Positions 1-10,523 of a stretch of 64,000 nucleotides of DNA are shown piece after piece. The stretch is from Marsupella aquatica. Lineage: Eukaryota; Marchantiophyta. The DNA lies in assembly GCA_973895155.1 (NCBI GenBank), contig OZ316895.1, forward strand, positions 1,550,001-1,614,000. The letters are read 5' to 3'. Under the pieces are notes generated by a model that worked only from the letters and a program-made list of their open reading frames with translations, searched no databases and was not told the origin of the DNA. Both the position numbers and the translations under genes were made by a program. Every line of letters begins with the position of its first letter. The first letter of the stretch is position 1.

Positions 1-1078
1 CTTCTGTACACAATTCCTGCAAATTCCAAGAGAACGAATATGACTCCAACAGAAAGAAAACGAATAACACATCAACTTAATGAGTAGCAGCAATTTTCTA
101 CTTAGGTATTACATGTAAGATCTTCGGGGATGACCAACTTGACTACCCTACAGTTTCTGGTTGTTCTTAAACAATACAACCAGTAAGAAAATTACCTCGT
201 TAACGCACATATTCGAATGAACTCTAATCAGACATATTTCTGTTCAAGCTGGAAAGTTGTAGTTACAGGCGAAGTAACTTGCCTGGGGTACGGCACAATC
301 TGCGTGCCGAGGATCCCAGAGAAGGGCGCAGGAACATTCCCACTGATCGTCTGGCACTATCCCTACTGGAGCCCTGAAATGAGGCATCCACGCAACAGCG
401 CAAACAATTTCATCCTTCAGTTGCGAGCGACATGGCTAAATTTACAACAAAATTGCTAGATTTCAATGTTTGGCACTCTTAACTATGAAGCCTCTTCTGC
501 GGTTTTTATTATAACCTCCAAAAATGATCCAGCGGCCAATTACTGACTAGAAACCTTCAAATACAAGTCCAGGAAAACTCCCACCCAGCATAGCGTGATA
601 TCTGGATGATGCTCCTCAGTAGTGTACTATAAGGTTAGATTGGACATTGCATGCAATCCACAACCCCACTCAATCGAATTATCGGCGGAAGGCCCTTCTC
701 GCAGGTGAGATGATGCAATTCAACACTAAGGTCTTAGCTTAGACCTGATTCCACACGAAGCATACGTTCAGGAAACGTGAGCAACACAAGATTTAGTTCA
801 AGCTCGTATCTGACGACTTCATGTAATCAGCCTATCACCCAAAGTCGTCTTTGTAACTAGATGTGAACTAGGATTGAACCTAAAATTTCACCGTCTGTTT
901 GACCTGTCACAGACTCAACCTTCTTATCGTCCCTTCAGAGTGAAATGCGTCCAAATACCGTCTTGGACTTTTTGAAAATTCTAATCGATAATAGAAGACT
1001 TACCAACCGTAAGGAATACTTCACTACATATCAATCACAAGTTGTCATGAAGACAAAGCCTTAGTACATACGAGCATT
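1..1078. other. 3' flank of the PHD gene, no gene seen
   Basis: Only short open frames with no recognisable protein similarity occur here. The 80-codon frame at 217-459 (plus) shows no domain and no convincing splice sites. The stretch is probably 3' untranslated and downstream DNA of the minus-strand PHD gene that ends at 1079. Confidence 0.5.
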
Positions 1079-3019
1079 TCAGACGTATTTCTGATAGATA
1101 AGGACTGTTTTGGAAAAACACCTTCTCCATTTCCCACAGAAGATATCTTTTTCTGCGGTTGAGCCGTCAGGACATATCTCGCCTTCCTCGAACAAAACAA
1201 GAGTGCACTGAATCCAATTTTCTTTCGAACCAGGTGGAAGCTGCATAGGAGGCAAACAGCCTTTAGGCCATATATTCTGCAAAACAGGCACCAACAATCA
1301 CATAATTACAAGAACAAGAACAAGAGAATTCCAGGACTCTTAGGCAAGAGATAAAGCCATTTCCCAGTAGTTGTACCTCCGGAAGAGAGAACTCGTCCTA
1401 GCTGAGATCAACCCAAAGTGGAGTAAGAGGAACAAGATACAAAATGAACCCATACATTCGCTAAATTGTATTCTGCAGTCTCTTGTTCGAGTCGTTTCTC
1501 CTCGCTAGTGAGAGGAATCTCCTCTCCAAAACGTTGAGCAGTCTGTGCTCTGAGAAACACATAAGATGTGCCATCAGTGACTACGGTATAGTCGGCCGAT
1601 ATAAACATATATCTTCGTTCGACACGTGCAGTTGTCAATGAAAAGGAGTAATTGGGTTTACAGTGCTCACAGGTTGTCATGTAGGTCGACCTCATCGACT
1701 ATGCCATTCCACTCTGGAACATCTGCTTGGAATTTGGGTCCAAGTCGCACTTTCATCCTTCGACCATTGCTCATACGTAACAATTCTCTCTCAACTCGGC
1801 CAATGCGGGAATCTTCCCGCCACCAATCCTTAGGCTTTCCTCCAGCATGAGAGTCACATTGTTTCTGACTTTTTCTGCACATCTTCCGTTTCCTCTTACA
1901 TGGTCGGCAGAGCCATTCATCAACCCGTGGAATGATTTTCATTCGAACGTTTATGCAACCCATGTGAAAAATCTGCTCACAAGAGTCACAGATGAGGGAG
2001 CTTGATGCCTCTTCTCTTTCTCCACAGACATTGCAGAATTGCACATTCGCTCCATCACCAACAAAACCGGGATGCGGTGCTGCAGGGCGCTTGTCGATAG
2101 CTGATCGATAAAATTTTCCCACATTAGCGGCAAAACTCTTATCCTGTGCACTTTCGGTTTCCCCCTTCGTACCACCACGATGCTGACCTAACCATTCTTT
2201 CTTCTTTGGACAGAAGGCGTCTGTAGAACCTCCAGAAGAATGCCTTGGAGGCAAGTACTTTTCTCTGTCATGGGAATACGATGGTGATTCACCGATATCA
2301 CTGTTACCCGTGAGTACCCCACTTGAATCAAAATCCGAGCTTGGCAAGGACTCTTCCGAGCATTCGCTTTCCTTCGCCAAGGGAAGATCACTGGATTGCC
2401 TACTCACACAGTCTGGAGAATTTTCATCCAAAACATCCTTCGAATCCTTGACAGAAGCTGAATCTGCTGGAGTTGTCAACCGTCGCCTTTTCAATTTATG
2501 GACGTCGTCGGCCTCAATCAAAGCCCTCAACGCGTGTGCTCCTAGATTTAAAGGTAATTTTGCTTCAATTTTTTCTACAATCAAACGAGTAGATTCCCCT
2601 CGACAGCAATTTCCATGCTGATCACCACCTGAATCCTTCATAAAATCAGACTCGGCCAGCCTTGCCTTTACGTCTTTGCTTCGTACACTCTCAACCAATC
2701 CTTCCTTTACTGCTGAAGTAGACAATTTCAAGTTCGGCAATATTTCAGGTCTGTTAACCATGAAAGAGGGACTTTCAGAATTCTGATCAATGGCAGTTAC
2801 CTGCCACTGTCTTTTGAATCTAGGCACATTGTCGGTCTCCAACAGAGCCCTCAGTACATGATGACTCAAATTTAAGGATATCTTTGATTCGGATCTTTGA
2901 GAAACTGCGGCTTGGCTAGTCATCTTGAGTTTCTCATGTGAGCCTGTCGGCAATGCTGGCCGGCAGTGCCTCCCTTCGGTCCTTCTGCTAATAAATATTG
3001 CTCGGGGGACTTGATACAT
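1079..3019 (-). CDS. PHD-finger nuclear protein with ELM2-like tail
   Basis: Probable chromatin-associated protein. I read three exons: 1671-3019, 1456-1549 and 1079-1276 (minus strand). Introns 1550-1670 and 1277-1455 have GT-AG borders (donors GTGAGC and GTATGG; acceptors TTTCTCAG and TTTTGCAG), and the phases fit exactly, giving about 546 residues. Residues 329-374 form a C4HC3 PHD zinc finger (C329, C332, C344, C347, H352, C355, C371, C374). A basic stretch KRKRK follows. Residues about 423-437 (RLGPKFQADVPEW) resemble the start of an ELM2 domain as found in plant PHD and SANT proteins; this is a family impression, not a proven call. The N-terminal half contains an internal repeat: residues 45-73 and 153-181 share S/P-L-N-L, H-x-L-R-A-L, E-x-D and a K-R ending. 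It is otherwise Ser/Asp/Glu-rich and probably disordered. PHD fingers usually read histone H3 tails. The start is uncertain: the Met at 3019 opens the long exon, but an upstream exon is possible (next entry). Confidence 0.78.
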
Positions 3020-3296
3020 GCAAACTCTGCTGAATCCTTGCAGGGTGAACAGGGTAGATCGATGCAGAGGGCAATGGCTTCACTATCATCAGGGCATAAC
3101 CCACTACTGTCGCCAATGAACTCTTCCTTATCATCAGGACAGTTCACCAGAGCATTATCAGAGAAAATCCCTGTCCCGTCCGAAGACAGAACTCCTGACT
3201 CACACCGATCCTCTGCTTTCCACCTTGCACGCTTGGAGCCAACATGGGCAGCAAATGAGCAGGTAGACTGGTGCAGCCTGGTACCATGCTACTCAC

Positions 3297-3353
3297 CTCC
3301 AAGCTATGGAGCCCACAGGGATAGTCGACCAGTCCCTCACAGCCCAAGATCAT
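3297..3353 (-). CDS. possible first coding exon of the PHD gene
   Basis: An ATG at 3353 opens 19 codons that run exactly into a consensus donor GAG|GTGAGT at 3297/3296 in phase 0. A second strong donor (GGT|GTGAGT) lies near 3206. Between them and the long exon is a second open stretch (about 2920-3230) in another frame; with an exon from about 3231 and a donor GTAGTG near 3108 it could join the 450-codon frame at an acceptor CCCTGCAAG near 3047. I cannot choose between these models from sequence alone. Only cDNA would settle the true N terminus. Confidence 0.3.
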
Positions 3354-4207
3354 GACGTTACAAACCTTAGAACGTGCATTATTTCAGCGCGCATTTCCAT
3401 CACCATAAGCGCCCCCAGACAACTTCTACTGTGTCAAAGCCTCCTGTTTTGAAACGATAGACAAGACAGTAATGATGCTCTTGATCGCCCTTGCATCCGG
3501 GACAATGGTCGACTTGAGACCAGGACCCAATAATGATCCTGACGTCCGGCCTCGCAACTGCACCTGCCAGTCCATTCCACCAAGATGAGTGTCCAATATC
3601 ATACCATCAGAACGACATTGTATCTTGCCTCGTCACCATCCGTCAATGCGAAGTAAGCCATTATTTCCTCATCGTCAGGAATGGTTCTATGCACTCTGGG
3701 AGCGCTCATGCACTTTGACTCCGCGAAGGAATGACGATCACTACATTTCCTCACAGGATCCAGCAGGTGGCGCATCATCCTCGTGAAAGGAGACCTGATT
3801 CGAGGGGGAAGATTTAAACCAGACCGAGCCCACAAGTCCAGTAGGCCAGAAGAGAGCGCAGACGAAAAACTCAAGGGAGTCCAAGCTCAAGGAACAAAGG
3901 GGACGGCGAGGAAAGGCCGTGATTATCGGCAATGCAAACCAAGGCAAAGCTGGGAGTGCTGAGAAGAGAGAACATTTCACGTACCACTGTGCTCGAGAAA
4001 TTATACCTCGTCGTTGGAAACAAGCGACAATCGAATCACCAGATCCTGCTCTTTGCGCAAAACAGTTCTGACCCCCGATCAGTCAATCCTCTAAAGAGCC
4101 ATGCTATATTCTTCCATATCCCCTCTCCCACCCCCTCAACATTACTCCTCCTCCTTCGCTCTCTTTGCTTATTCCTCTCCTCTCCTCTCAAACAAAAAAC
4201 CTAAAGC
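3354..4207. other. upstream region of the PHD gene, nothing recognised
   Basis: This is the 5' side of the minus-strand PHD gene, so it should hold its promoter. I see no clear TATA box in the expected orientation. Open frames on both strands (for example 3741-3980) are short and overlap one another without recognisable domains. Confidence 0.4.
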
Positions 4208-4640
4208 CTCTCTCTCTCTCTCTCCCACTTGTGGTGCTTGCTAGATGGCAATCCTCCAACCTTGAAGATCTTCCACAAAACTCAAAAAAACAATCCTAGC
4301 CTCAACTTCTCTGCCTCCTTTCCCCCCCATGGTGGTGCTTGCTTGATGGCAATCCTCCAACCTTGCAGCTCTCACACAAAACTAAACAAAAACAATCCTC
4401 GCCTCAACTTCTCTACCTCCTTTTTCGCCCTTTGTGGTACGTGCTACATGGCAATCCTCCAACCTTGAAGCTCTCCCACAAAACTAAACATAAACAATCC
4501 TCGCCTCAACTTCTCTACCTCCTTTTTCGCCCTTTGTGGTACGTGCTACATGGCAATCCTCCAACCTTGAAGCTCTCCCACAAAACTAAACATAAACAAT
4601 CCTCGCCTCAACTTCTCTACCTCCTGTTTAAAGTCATCGA
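4208..4640. repeat. CT microsatellite and four-unit 102-bp minisatellite
   Basis: A (CT)n run at 4208-4225 precedes four head-to-tail units starting at 4231, 4332, 4434 and 4536 (spacings 101, 102, 102). Each unit has the core ATGGCAATCCTCCAACCTT followed by an ACAAAAC-rich part and CTCAACTTCTCT. Units 3 and 4 are almost identical, which suggests recent duplication; units 1 and 2 are more diverged. Because 102 is a multiple of three, an open frame crosses the array (4339-4716), but its 34-residue period merely mirrors the repeat and it has no recognisable protein character. Confidence 0.9.
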
Positions 4641-7600
4641 CCTCCAACCAAATTCCACCCCCCCCCAAAATGCTCTCACTTCACTCTTTATGTTTCCCCC
4701 TCCTCCAGACTTTTAAAATGATCGCTATAACTCCACATAAATTCAAGATTGCACGCCTCACTCGATGATGATAAGAGTCCTGGCCATGTCCTTGCACCAT
4801 CCTGGAACATGCCTTTGATCATGATTGCCATAGCCAACTGGCATTCACCTTGCTTGGTTTTCACACCTGCCAATGAATTTTCACATTTCTAAAATCATTT
4901 TTCCCCACAAAAATGTTGGTTGAAAGTATTTTCCGGGAAAATTCAAATGATCCCAAGGAGTGTTTTGCAATTAAGGAAAATGCCTTGTAGCTGAAGTGGC
5001 TACAGTCCATTCTTTCTAGTTAGGAGAAGAGGCTACCGTATGGAACCATCTTTCAAGGTAGGATGGCCATCTCTCCCCCACCCAAGGTCTATGTTTTTTG
5101 GGTAGCAAAAGTTGTCTTTGAGAAATTGAGGTCAGAATTTGGCAATTTTTTGCCAATTAAAAAATTCTGATCCCCAATGCTTTCTTCTAACATCCACATT
5201 CCCGCTAGGCTTTAAGTAATTTCCAAACAACAACAACCTTCCATTTCCAGGTGGACAGTGGGCCAGACCTATTATCTTGGGACATGTGCTCCCATGGCAG
5301 GAGAATAAATTGCCAATTTCACGGGTACTGGACTGGCCCAAGTGCATCAATTCCTAATGTTTTTGGTGATCTAAAGCTTCCTCAAACCCTGGTTACTTAT
5401 TGCCCAAAACGATTTACCCATTTGCTGCAAGTTTTACCCTCTACCCAATGCTGACATACTCCTTCTCAGTCACATAATGGAAGTCATTGAAATCTTGATT
5501 CACTTCCACAATGAATCCCAATCACGAATTCTAGTAGAGGCTTGCCTAGATAACACCTTTGAAATTAATCTCAATGTTAGTCCTTGCAAGGCCAGGTGAA
5601 AATTGTGCCCTCCTTTGTTATTTATGATACAAAAATGTGCTTTGTTGTTAGTTTACAGATAGCTTGCTTTGCTTGGCCTTTTTCCCGGGCCTGTCATCTG
5701 GCTATTTTCCCTGTCACCCTTAGTTTCTCCCTGCACACCATCTGTTTCCCTGTCACCCAACAATAAGACCTCTCACCCTTTGTTTCTCCGTGCACAGACA
5801 AACTTCACTATTGTTTATGTAAAGCCAGGCCCTCACGGCTCTTGGGAACCATTGAAGTCACATATGATGTTCAATTCCCCAAGTGATGAACGCCAGATCG
5901 CTCTACTTTACAGTTGAGATCAATTATGTGAAAAATAGGGCACACCTTGTAATAGTGGGTTTAGGGTCAATGCAAGCTGAAGCCATTATTTTTGGAGCAA
6001 AGGAGATATTTTGCGCAAATATACACATCTTTAATCATCTAACATCATCAGTCTTTGAATAAACATGTCAGCAACTGCATCAATTTCACATCTTGGACTT
6101 GAGTTTTCTGTTGACCACAATATGGGAAAAAAACCATCCTCTGCAATTAGAGTCAAACGCCTCAAAAAGATTCCATATCGTTTTCCAAAGTAGAGCGACT
6201 CTTGATTAAATTTGGGCTCGCAAAAGAGGACAGAGTTTAGCTCAGTTGATGACAAATTCTCCGGAGCCTCTCAATCACTTGCTCTACTGGTTACACTCTT
6301 TAGAGTCACGGAATTATTGTGTGGACTAAAACGGTGTCAGATACAATTTAGAATGAGTTACAAAAATTTATATGTGATGTTGAAAAATTGCAGACTCACC
6401 AGATTGATCACAACCAGAGTAGTCAGTCTTCGTGTAGTAATTTGAAATTGCCTGGATATGATGTTGCCAGCTTAGTATGACACTCTAATGTACGCGTTGG
6501 TCCAAAAATATGGATCGGATATAATTTGAACTCCTGCAAATAGAGTCGGTTCTTCAGAAACAGCTGGTCTACGCTGTTGTCATTCAAAATCAGATATTCC
6601 TGGTCTCTTCCTTCACTTTTCTGCACGGATGTAGATTGCTGGAGACTTTCGTAAGTTGAATTCTACAAAGACTTTTTGGTGGAGTACCTGATTTCTCAAA
6701 GCACCTCAAACTAACGTCAATCTCCCAAGCCAGTACTCACGAAGCAGGAAACGTCCAACATCATAGAAATACTATAGCAGCTGCAGCAGTATCTTATCAT
6801 TGAAGATCATTCGAGCACTTGGGCAAGTATATAGTATGATGGTTAAAGACGAGTTTTCTATTGAGATTCTATATGGTGGTCGAGCAAATACTTGAGGGGG
6901 CTCTGGACTTGAGTCCTTCCCAGCTTAAATACGGGTCTCATCTCTGGCACAACAGCTTGTTCTCGAACTTATCTGGCCACCACATTTTCCACATGAGGCA
7001 CTATACAGAGGGAAATGTTCCACAAGATTTTCAAAACAGGCACCAGTACATATGAAGTCATGAGCTTACAGATAGTATCAAGAAATTATCTTTTCTTATG
7101 AATAAGCCAACCAATGCTCCAAATAATCGACATGTTTGAGATGCAAAATCGTGCTCCCCTCATGCGTCCTCTTGTTTTATTATAATCGCGTTTCTCTCAA
7201 AATTCTTGGGGACCAGCTCTAACCAGAAGCAGATCGATCTTCTCTCACGATACCCTAAACATTGTTCATCACGACAACATTTACCAAGAGTCTTCTACCC
7301 TCACCTGGAGACTCTCTGTCGGAAGGACATCTCAAATTATTTGATTATGTTGAAACTGTTCTCCATGATCGACGGATCTGATGGTTTCAATGTTGAGTGG
7401 CTTGTTAACCACATTTGGTCGAGCATTTGGTTTCCTACAAAGTGAGTTAGCCAGGCCATCAACCTCGAAATCAACTTTTGACTTTTTAAATCCCTCCATT
7501 CACTTCCTCCTTGTTAGAAGTCTATGACCTCCAGACGTTGTGACCCATGTTTGACCTCATGACTCCAACAGACATCGAGGCTCATGAAGAACCACTTTTT

Positions 7601-8689
7601 AAGAAACGAAGAAAATGCACATTTATGCAAACAAAATGTGTTGTCTGTGTATAAAAAACATTTCAGATCAATTTGTGCAAGTTGCTGCGGTCCATCTGAG
7701 CATCTTCAGTTGTAAAATGTTGTGAACTATGTGAGTTTCAGTTTCTAGTTTTCATATTTATCGTGGGTAAGGCAAAGCAAAATCTATGGGGAAGTAAAAA
7801 TGAAAATCAAAGTGAAAGACTGGGGAAATTAAATGTTTTGACAAGACCCTCAAGCAGAATAGGCATAGGAAAAAACAAGGACGTTTAACGAAATGATCTC
7901 AAAACTAATAGTCTAAGCTCGAGTCTAAGTTGTGTTATCTAAGGTGAAGCTAGTTAAATTATTTTGAATCTACTAGTGCAATGCACGTTTGTTGCAGAGT
8001 ATTTTCATAGTACTAAGTGATGTTGAGATCAAGCGTTGTTGAATGAGCATAAAATGAGACTGTCTAGCTACCTGGTTGAGTGAGTTGGTGATCGAGTCAT
8101 CCTGGCAACTGGATTTCTAGAAGTGTGGCAACTGGAATTCTAGAAGTGATGGAGTTGCAGGGAGAGTGGCCGGTTGGGCATGGAAAAGATGCTCATTGGC
8201 ACCTTCAGATAAATCTCATGATTAAGAAAAGATGTCTTCATAATCCATTCAATGGCCATGGAGGGTTCCTACCAGAATGATATTTCATTAACAGACCATA
8301 AGAAAGAAAGAACAAGACTGTATACTACACTGTTCAAGTCAGATGTTATCAGAATTAAAAATATTATAATCTTAATGATGTAAAATTCCTTCTTAGTTCT
8401 TTGAGTACTACCTCTTTTTCATCTTCATAATTATGAAACTTTTGATCCCGTTTTCAGCTTTCCCTGCTACTTCTCGTGAGGGACAGCCCCTTTACTTTCC
8501 ATATCACGGGGATAGTCCCCCAGCCTTGGGTATGCTTAGAGTCATGCTGTTGCCTGACATGACTTCTACTTGTACTTGGCTAGTACTTTATCTTTTGTGG
8601 TTTTTTTATTATCCCATAAGAACCAAAAGCCCACATTCAAGGAGTAGAGAAGACTAAGACCCTACTATACCCTAAACTGAAAAGTCTCT
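4641..8689. other. gene-free DNA
   Basis: No open frame here exceeds about 80 codons and none shows a domain. Small local repeats are visible: a CCCTGTCACCC / TTTCTCC motif repeated around 5700-5800, and a 22-bp tandem pair (GGCAACTGGAWTTCTAGAAGTG) around 8105-8148. No coding, RNA or mobile gene is supported. Confidence 0.5.
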
Positions 8690-8696
8690 TAGAATG

Positions 8697-8966
8697 GGAG
8701 TATTTGTTTGATGGGACCCCAAATGTTAGAATGAACTGTAGAATAGGAGTATTTGTTTGATGAGATCTCAAAATGAAAAGTGTTACTTGATAAGAACTCT
8801 TGAGTGATCCAGACCATTGATTGGCCGTGAATCAATGTACCCAAAACCTCAAGGGTAGTATCAAGTCTGTAAATGTAATACTGTTCATTTGGGGTCCCAT
8901 CTAGCAAATACTATCTCAAGGGCACTATCAAGTAACACTTTTCATTTGGGGTCCCATCTAGCATTA
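8697..8966. repeat. nested inverted-repeat cluster, MITE-like
   Basis: Two left arms (from about 8698 and 8749, both AGTATTTGTTTGATG) face two right arms (about 8885-8912 and 8925-8960, both ending GGGGTCCCATCTAGCA). The arms pair over 25-30 bp, for example GATGGGACCCCAAATG with its complement. The inner order of motifs (AAAATGAAAAGTGTTACTTGAT, then a CCAGACCATTGAT stretch) matches the 180-bp elements at 37.2 and 39.0 kb, so this looks like a diverged or doubled member of that family. I could not define a target duplication. Confidence 0.6.
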
Positions 8967-9828
8967 TACATCTGATACAATGGATATCCAAAACATTGAT
9001 CCAAACTTTTGCTAACTAAGATCTCGATGTCGTCTCATCACATCCTGGGGTTGAAGAAGGTTGAGATGAGGAGCTGCTTTGGCGAATCTAAGTTCCTTTC
9101 GGTCAAATTGAACCTGATGCTATCCGGGTCCAAACCGGTGACACGCACGAGCGCGTGCATTCAAGCTCTCAGCCTGACAATGGTCCGAAGTGTACAGGCC
9201 GGAGATAGTGCGGTGCCTACACCCCGCATGAGAGCAGATTACCTACATCACTGGGGACGGGGAACTAAAAGACATCTTGTGGCGATACGGCCTATCGGTG
9301 ATACCAGTGAGATCCCAGCGTGGTCACACGTCTTGGGAAGTCATTGTCAGATAGATTTGTGCCATTACCCCCATGTACCACATTATCATGTTGCTCTTAC
9401 TCCTGGAAGTTTTTTTTCAGATATCAGTTTTCTTTTGCGTAAATCCTCACTTTCATTGTGTGAAAATTAAAGTACTTGGTCCATAGGAGCTCTGAGTTCA
9501 CATATTGTGCTTCATCCGAGCATCTTAATTTTCCCTTTGGGATATCTCATCATCATACCTTATATAATTCATGAATTTGGAAAGGAAAGAGCCCAAAGTT
9601 GTCGGTAAAACATCACATCTACCTGATGATTTTAACAGAATGTTTTTTATTACACTATCTTTCAAATAAAAAGTCAAAAGTTCTAGCTAGCTTTTCTGTG
9701 CCTTCAAACCGAAAGCTGACTTCAAGAGTCTGAGTGGTCTGGCTTCGAATATAGTCTTCCAACTTGAGCACCAAACACCTGTCATGGCTTCAACTACTTT
9801 TCGTGCTTTGATTAAAAAAGCGTACATT
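8967..9828. other. intergenic DNA with one unrecognised 153-codon frame
   Basis: The plus frame 9009-9470 is open for 153 codons. I recognise no motif, the composition is not obviously coding, and there is no splice or promoter support. I treat it as a chance frame. Confidence 0.4.
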
Positions 9829-9836
9829 ATTATACC

Positions 9837-10164
9837 CTCGGGGGGGTCACTTCCACGGAAGTGACACATCACGTGCGACGAAGTATAGGCCCATTTAAAT
9901 GGGTGTGGCGGAAGACTTCCAAAGTTTGGTGGAAGAACACATAGGGCATGTTTTATTGATTGGTCGACTTTAAAGAACACATAGGCCTATTTAATTGCAA
10001 AAAATACTTTCTATAAAGTTTTTAGGGGTTTTTTAATAAAAAATGACAAAATTTTAAGAAAGAAAGGGCTTTGCAAAAAAATATTTTTCACTTTAAAGTT
10101 AGGGGGGTCAAACCCTAAAACGTCGCACGCGATGTATGACCCTCCATATAGTGACCCCCCCGAG
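9837..10164. mobile_element. 328-bp MITE, TIR CTCGGGGGGGTCAC, 8-bp TSD
   Basis: The ends are perfect inverted copies over CTCGGGGGGGTCACT, and a second inner match follows (ACATC-CGTGCGACG on both sides). The same 8 bp, ATTATACC, flank it directly at 9829-9836 and 10165-10172. The interior is AT-rich and has no reading frame. An 8-bp duplication is typical of hAT-type elements, although the G-run terminus is not the common hAT end. The ends resemble the elements at 20956, 22931 and 35391. Confidence 0.85.
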
Positions 10165-10371
10165 ATTATACCACGAGCAATTCCAATTCTGGAATATATA
10201 ATTATCTATACTTTTTGTGCTCAGATGCAACGAGGTGGATGCCTCAGCCCTCAGATGTCCGAAGAAGCCCCAGCCTCCAAAATAATTAAAAATCTTCGGA
10301 GATCATGGAACTGCTCTGGTTTCAAGAAAGAACCTTTTCATGAAGAAGCCTCCAGGGTCCACATTCGGAAT

Positions 10372-10513
10372 CCCTGCTGGTAATCATACATCAAAATGTG
10401 GCTGCATTCTGCTGGTAATCACACATCAAAATGTGGCGATTGTGTGATTATTATCACGGTAATGCAGGGGTGTCGTACATAGTATATGTTATATTTTGAT
10501 GTGCAGTTACCGC
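10372..10513. mobile_element. 142-bp Mutator-like MITE
   Basis: The direct repeat CATTCGGAAT flanks it at 10362-10371 and 10514-10523. The arms share GGTAAYYRCACATCAAAATG-type sequence (left GGTAATCATACATCAAAATG, right complement GGTAACTGCACATCAAAATA). The left part is itself duplicated (10378-10400 and 10413-10435). A 9-10 bp target duplication fits Mutator-like elements. Related ends occur at 46744-47348 and 48441-48583. Confidence 0.75.
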
Positions 10514-10523
10514 CATTCGGAAT

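Noticed and set aside
9009-9470. 153-codon open frame on plus
   Set aside because: No recognisable motif, no splice or promoter support, and frames of this length arise by chance in 64 kb.
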